From NCBI GenBank assembly GCA_012799755.1, contig JAAZKQ010000526.1, positions 1 to 6,544 on the forward strand: 6,544 bases of DNA, in the 5' to 3' direction. This DNA is from Lentisphaerota bacterium (GTDB lineage Bacteria; Verrucomicrobiota; Lentisphaeria; Oligosphaerales; Oligosphaeraceae). The translations under genes were made by a program, and so were the position numbers. Under the pieces are notes generated by a model. The model was given only the letters and a program-made list of their open reading frames with translations. It was not told where the DNA came from and did no database searches. Positions 5,706-6,544 of the stretch are shown one piece after another (the stretch's first letter is position 1; each line of letters starts with the position of its first letter).

Positions 5706-6275
5706 ATGATTGAGCCAAAGTGTCCTGCGTGTTCAACGGCGCTGAGCTTGCCGCTCGGGGCCTCAGCGGAGCCGGCCACTCGCTGTCCCCGCTGTAAGCG
5801 TGAACTGCGTTACCGGCTCTATCCGGCGGCTCTGCGCCGCGCCGCGCCGGTGGAGCCTGGCAGCCGGCGGGTGCTGGCCGAGGACAGCAGCTGCTTTTTT
5901 CATGCTGAGAAGGCCGCCGAGGCCGTCTGCGAGCAATGCGGGCGCTTTCTCTGCGCTTTGTGCGCAGTGGATTTTGCCGGCAAGTGCCTTTGCGCAAACT
6001 GCATTGCCGCGCAGAATGGCGACGCCGGGCAGGGACGGCGGGTGACGCGTCTGCGCTACGATCTCATTGCCAGCGCCTGTTTTTGGGTGGGGCTGTTGAC
6101 CTGCTGGGGTATCTTGCCGGGTGCGCTGACGGCGTTGGTCATTTCACTTTGGGCCTTCCGCAAGGAATGCAGCCTGGTGCGCTCTTGCCGTGGGGTGATG
6201 CTGGCCCAAGTCTTTCTCAGCATTGCAGTCCTGATCGGCGTTAGCTTCATGCTGGTATTTTTCATGGACTCATAA
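5706..6275 (+). CDS. B-box-like zinc-finger membrane protein, function unknown
   Basis: A 189-residue protein with AGGGAGA (5690-5696) well placed before the ATG. The N-terminus has two CxxC knuckles, C6-C9 and C27-C30, forming a probable zinc ribbon. A second cysteine-histidine cluster follows: C63, H66, C75, C78, C83, C86, C94, C96 and C99. Its CxxH spacing and later CxxC pairs resemble a B-box zinc finger. Two hydrophobic segments, about 119-150 and 163-187, are likely membrane helices, the first pair of turns joined by a short charged stretch (FRKECSLVRS). The metal-binding head is probably cytoplasmic because it lacks a signal peptide. Such heads usually mediate protein contacts, but no partner can be named. 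The next gene starts 13 bp downstream, so the two are probably co-transcribed. Confidence 0.8.
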   Translation: MIEPKCPACSTALSLPLGASAEPATRCPRCKRELRYRLYPAALRRAAPVEPGSRRVLAEDSSCFFHAEKAAEAVCEQCGRFLCALCAVDFAGKCLCANCIAAQNGDAGQGRRVTRLRYDLIASACFWVGLLTCWGILPGALTALVISLWAFRKECSLVRSCRGVMLAQVFLSIAVLIGVSFMLVFFMDS

Positions 6276-6288
6276 CTTGGGGGAACTG

Positions 6289-6544
6289 GTGAACAAGACG
6301 GGAAAATACAGGAAATTACTGGGTGAAAATTCGGCATTTTCGCTCTCCGGGACTGAGTCGTTGTACTACAACGACGAGCATCTCGTGCAGGTGAAGCTTG
6401 TGGGATTCCGTGAATCCTACACGTTTTTTCACTATCCGGACATCCAGGCGTTGCTGGTGCAGCCAACGCCTTGGTTCCAGCGCCTGTTTGGCGCTGTTTT
6501 CATGCTGATTCTGCTGACGGCGCTGTTTTTCCACCTGCCGCTGC
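6289..6544 (+). CDS. Membrane protein, 5' part only (runs off window), function unknown
   Basis: An open frame begins at GTG 6289 and stays open to the window end, giving 85 residues. GGGGGAA (6279-6285) could serve as a close-spaced ribosome-binding site. An in-frame TTG at 6277 is a weaker alternative because nothing resembling a ribosome-binding site precedes it. The visible part has a soluble N-terminal stretch of about 62 residues containing an aromatic region (YTFFHYPDIQALLVQPTPWFQ, residues 44-64), then the start of a hydrophobic helix from about 66 (LFGAVFMLILLTALFF). No known domain is recognised. Close linkage to the zinc-finger membrane protein suggests a joint role at the membrane. 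Confidence 0.7.
   Translation, partial: MNKTGKYRKLLGENSAFSLSGTESLYYNDEHLVQVKLVGFRESYTFFHYPDIQALLVQPTPWFQRLFGAVFMLILLTALFFHLPL

Overview
The window looks like a chromosomal stretch of a moderately GC-rich, Gram-negative-type bacterium. The clues are a secreted DUF4832-type putative glycosidase with a C-terminal sugar-binding-like domain, a small membrane protein with a B-box-like zinc finger, and intergenic regions filled with structured repeats. This mix recalls Lentisphaerota and related PVC or anaerobic polysaccharide-degrading lineages. There is no rRNA or housekeeping protein here to confirm that, so the placement is tentative.

Layout, left to right. Positions 1-158 hold one end of a structured repeat (family B, minus orientation) that runs off the left edge. 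A class II tRNA-Leu(UAA) with unusual mismatches lies at 269-353, followed by a terminator-like hairpin near 428-454. Next is a two-gene type II restriction-modification operon. A beta-class DNA methyltransferase (550-1617) overlaps by ATGA a PD-(D/E)XK restriction endonuclease (1614-2534), and a likely terminator follows at 2560-2587. Positions 2612-3022 hold a family B repeat copy followed directly by a family A copy. The largest gene (3161-5077) encodes an exported DUF4832-like protein with a C-terminal jelly-roll-like domain. After it come an apparently intact family A element (5131-5387) and a further family B copy (about 5405-5643). The window ends with a small zinc-finger membrane protein (5706-6275) and, 13 bp downstream, the 5' part of another membrane protein gene (6289 to the window edge).

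How the parts relate. The methyltransferase and nuclease form a self-contained DNA defence pair. The DUF4832-like protein probably acts outside the cytoplasm on carbohydrate. The last two genes look like a small operon of unknown role at the membrane.

The most interesting signal is the repeat system. At least five copies in two related families share a 21-bp terminal inverted repeat of the form GTAAGCGGTCAC-NN-ATTGATA. They carry internal hairpins whose stems change sequence between copies but stay paired. Family B also carries variable arrays of a 9-bp unit (ATGGACNNN) in inverted arms. These look like non-autonomous mobile elements under selection for structure, and they bracket both the restriction-modification operon and the DUF4832 gene.
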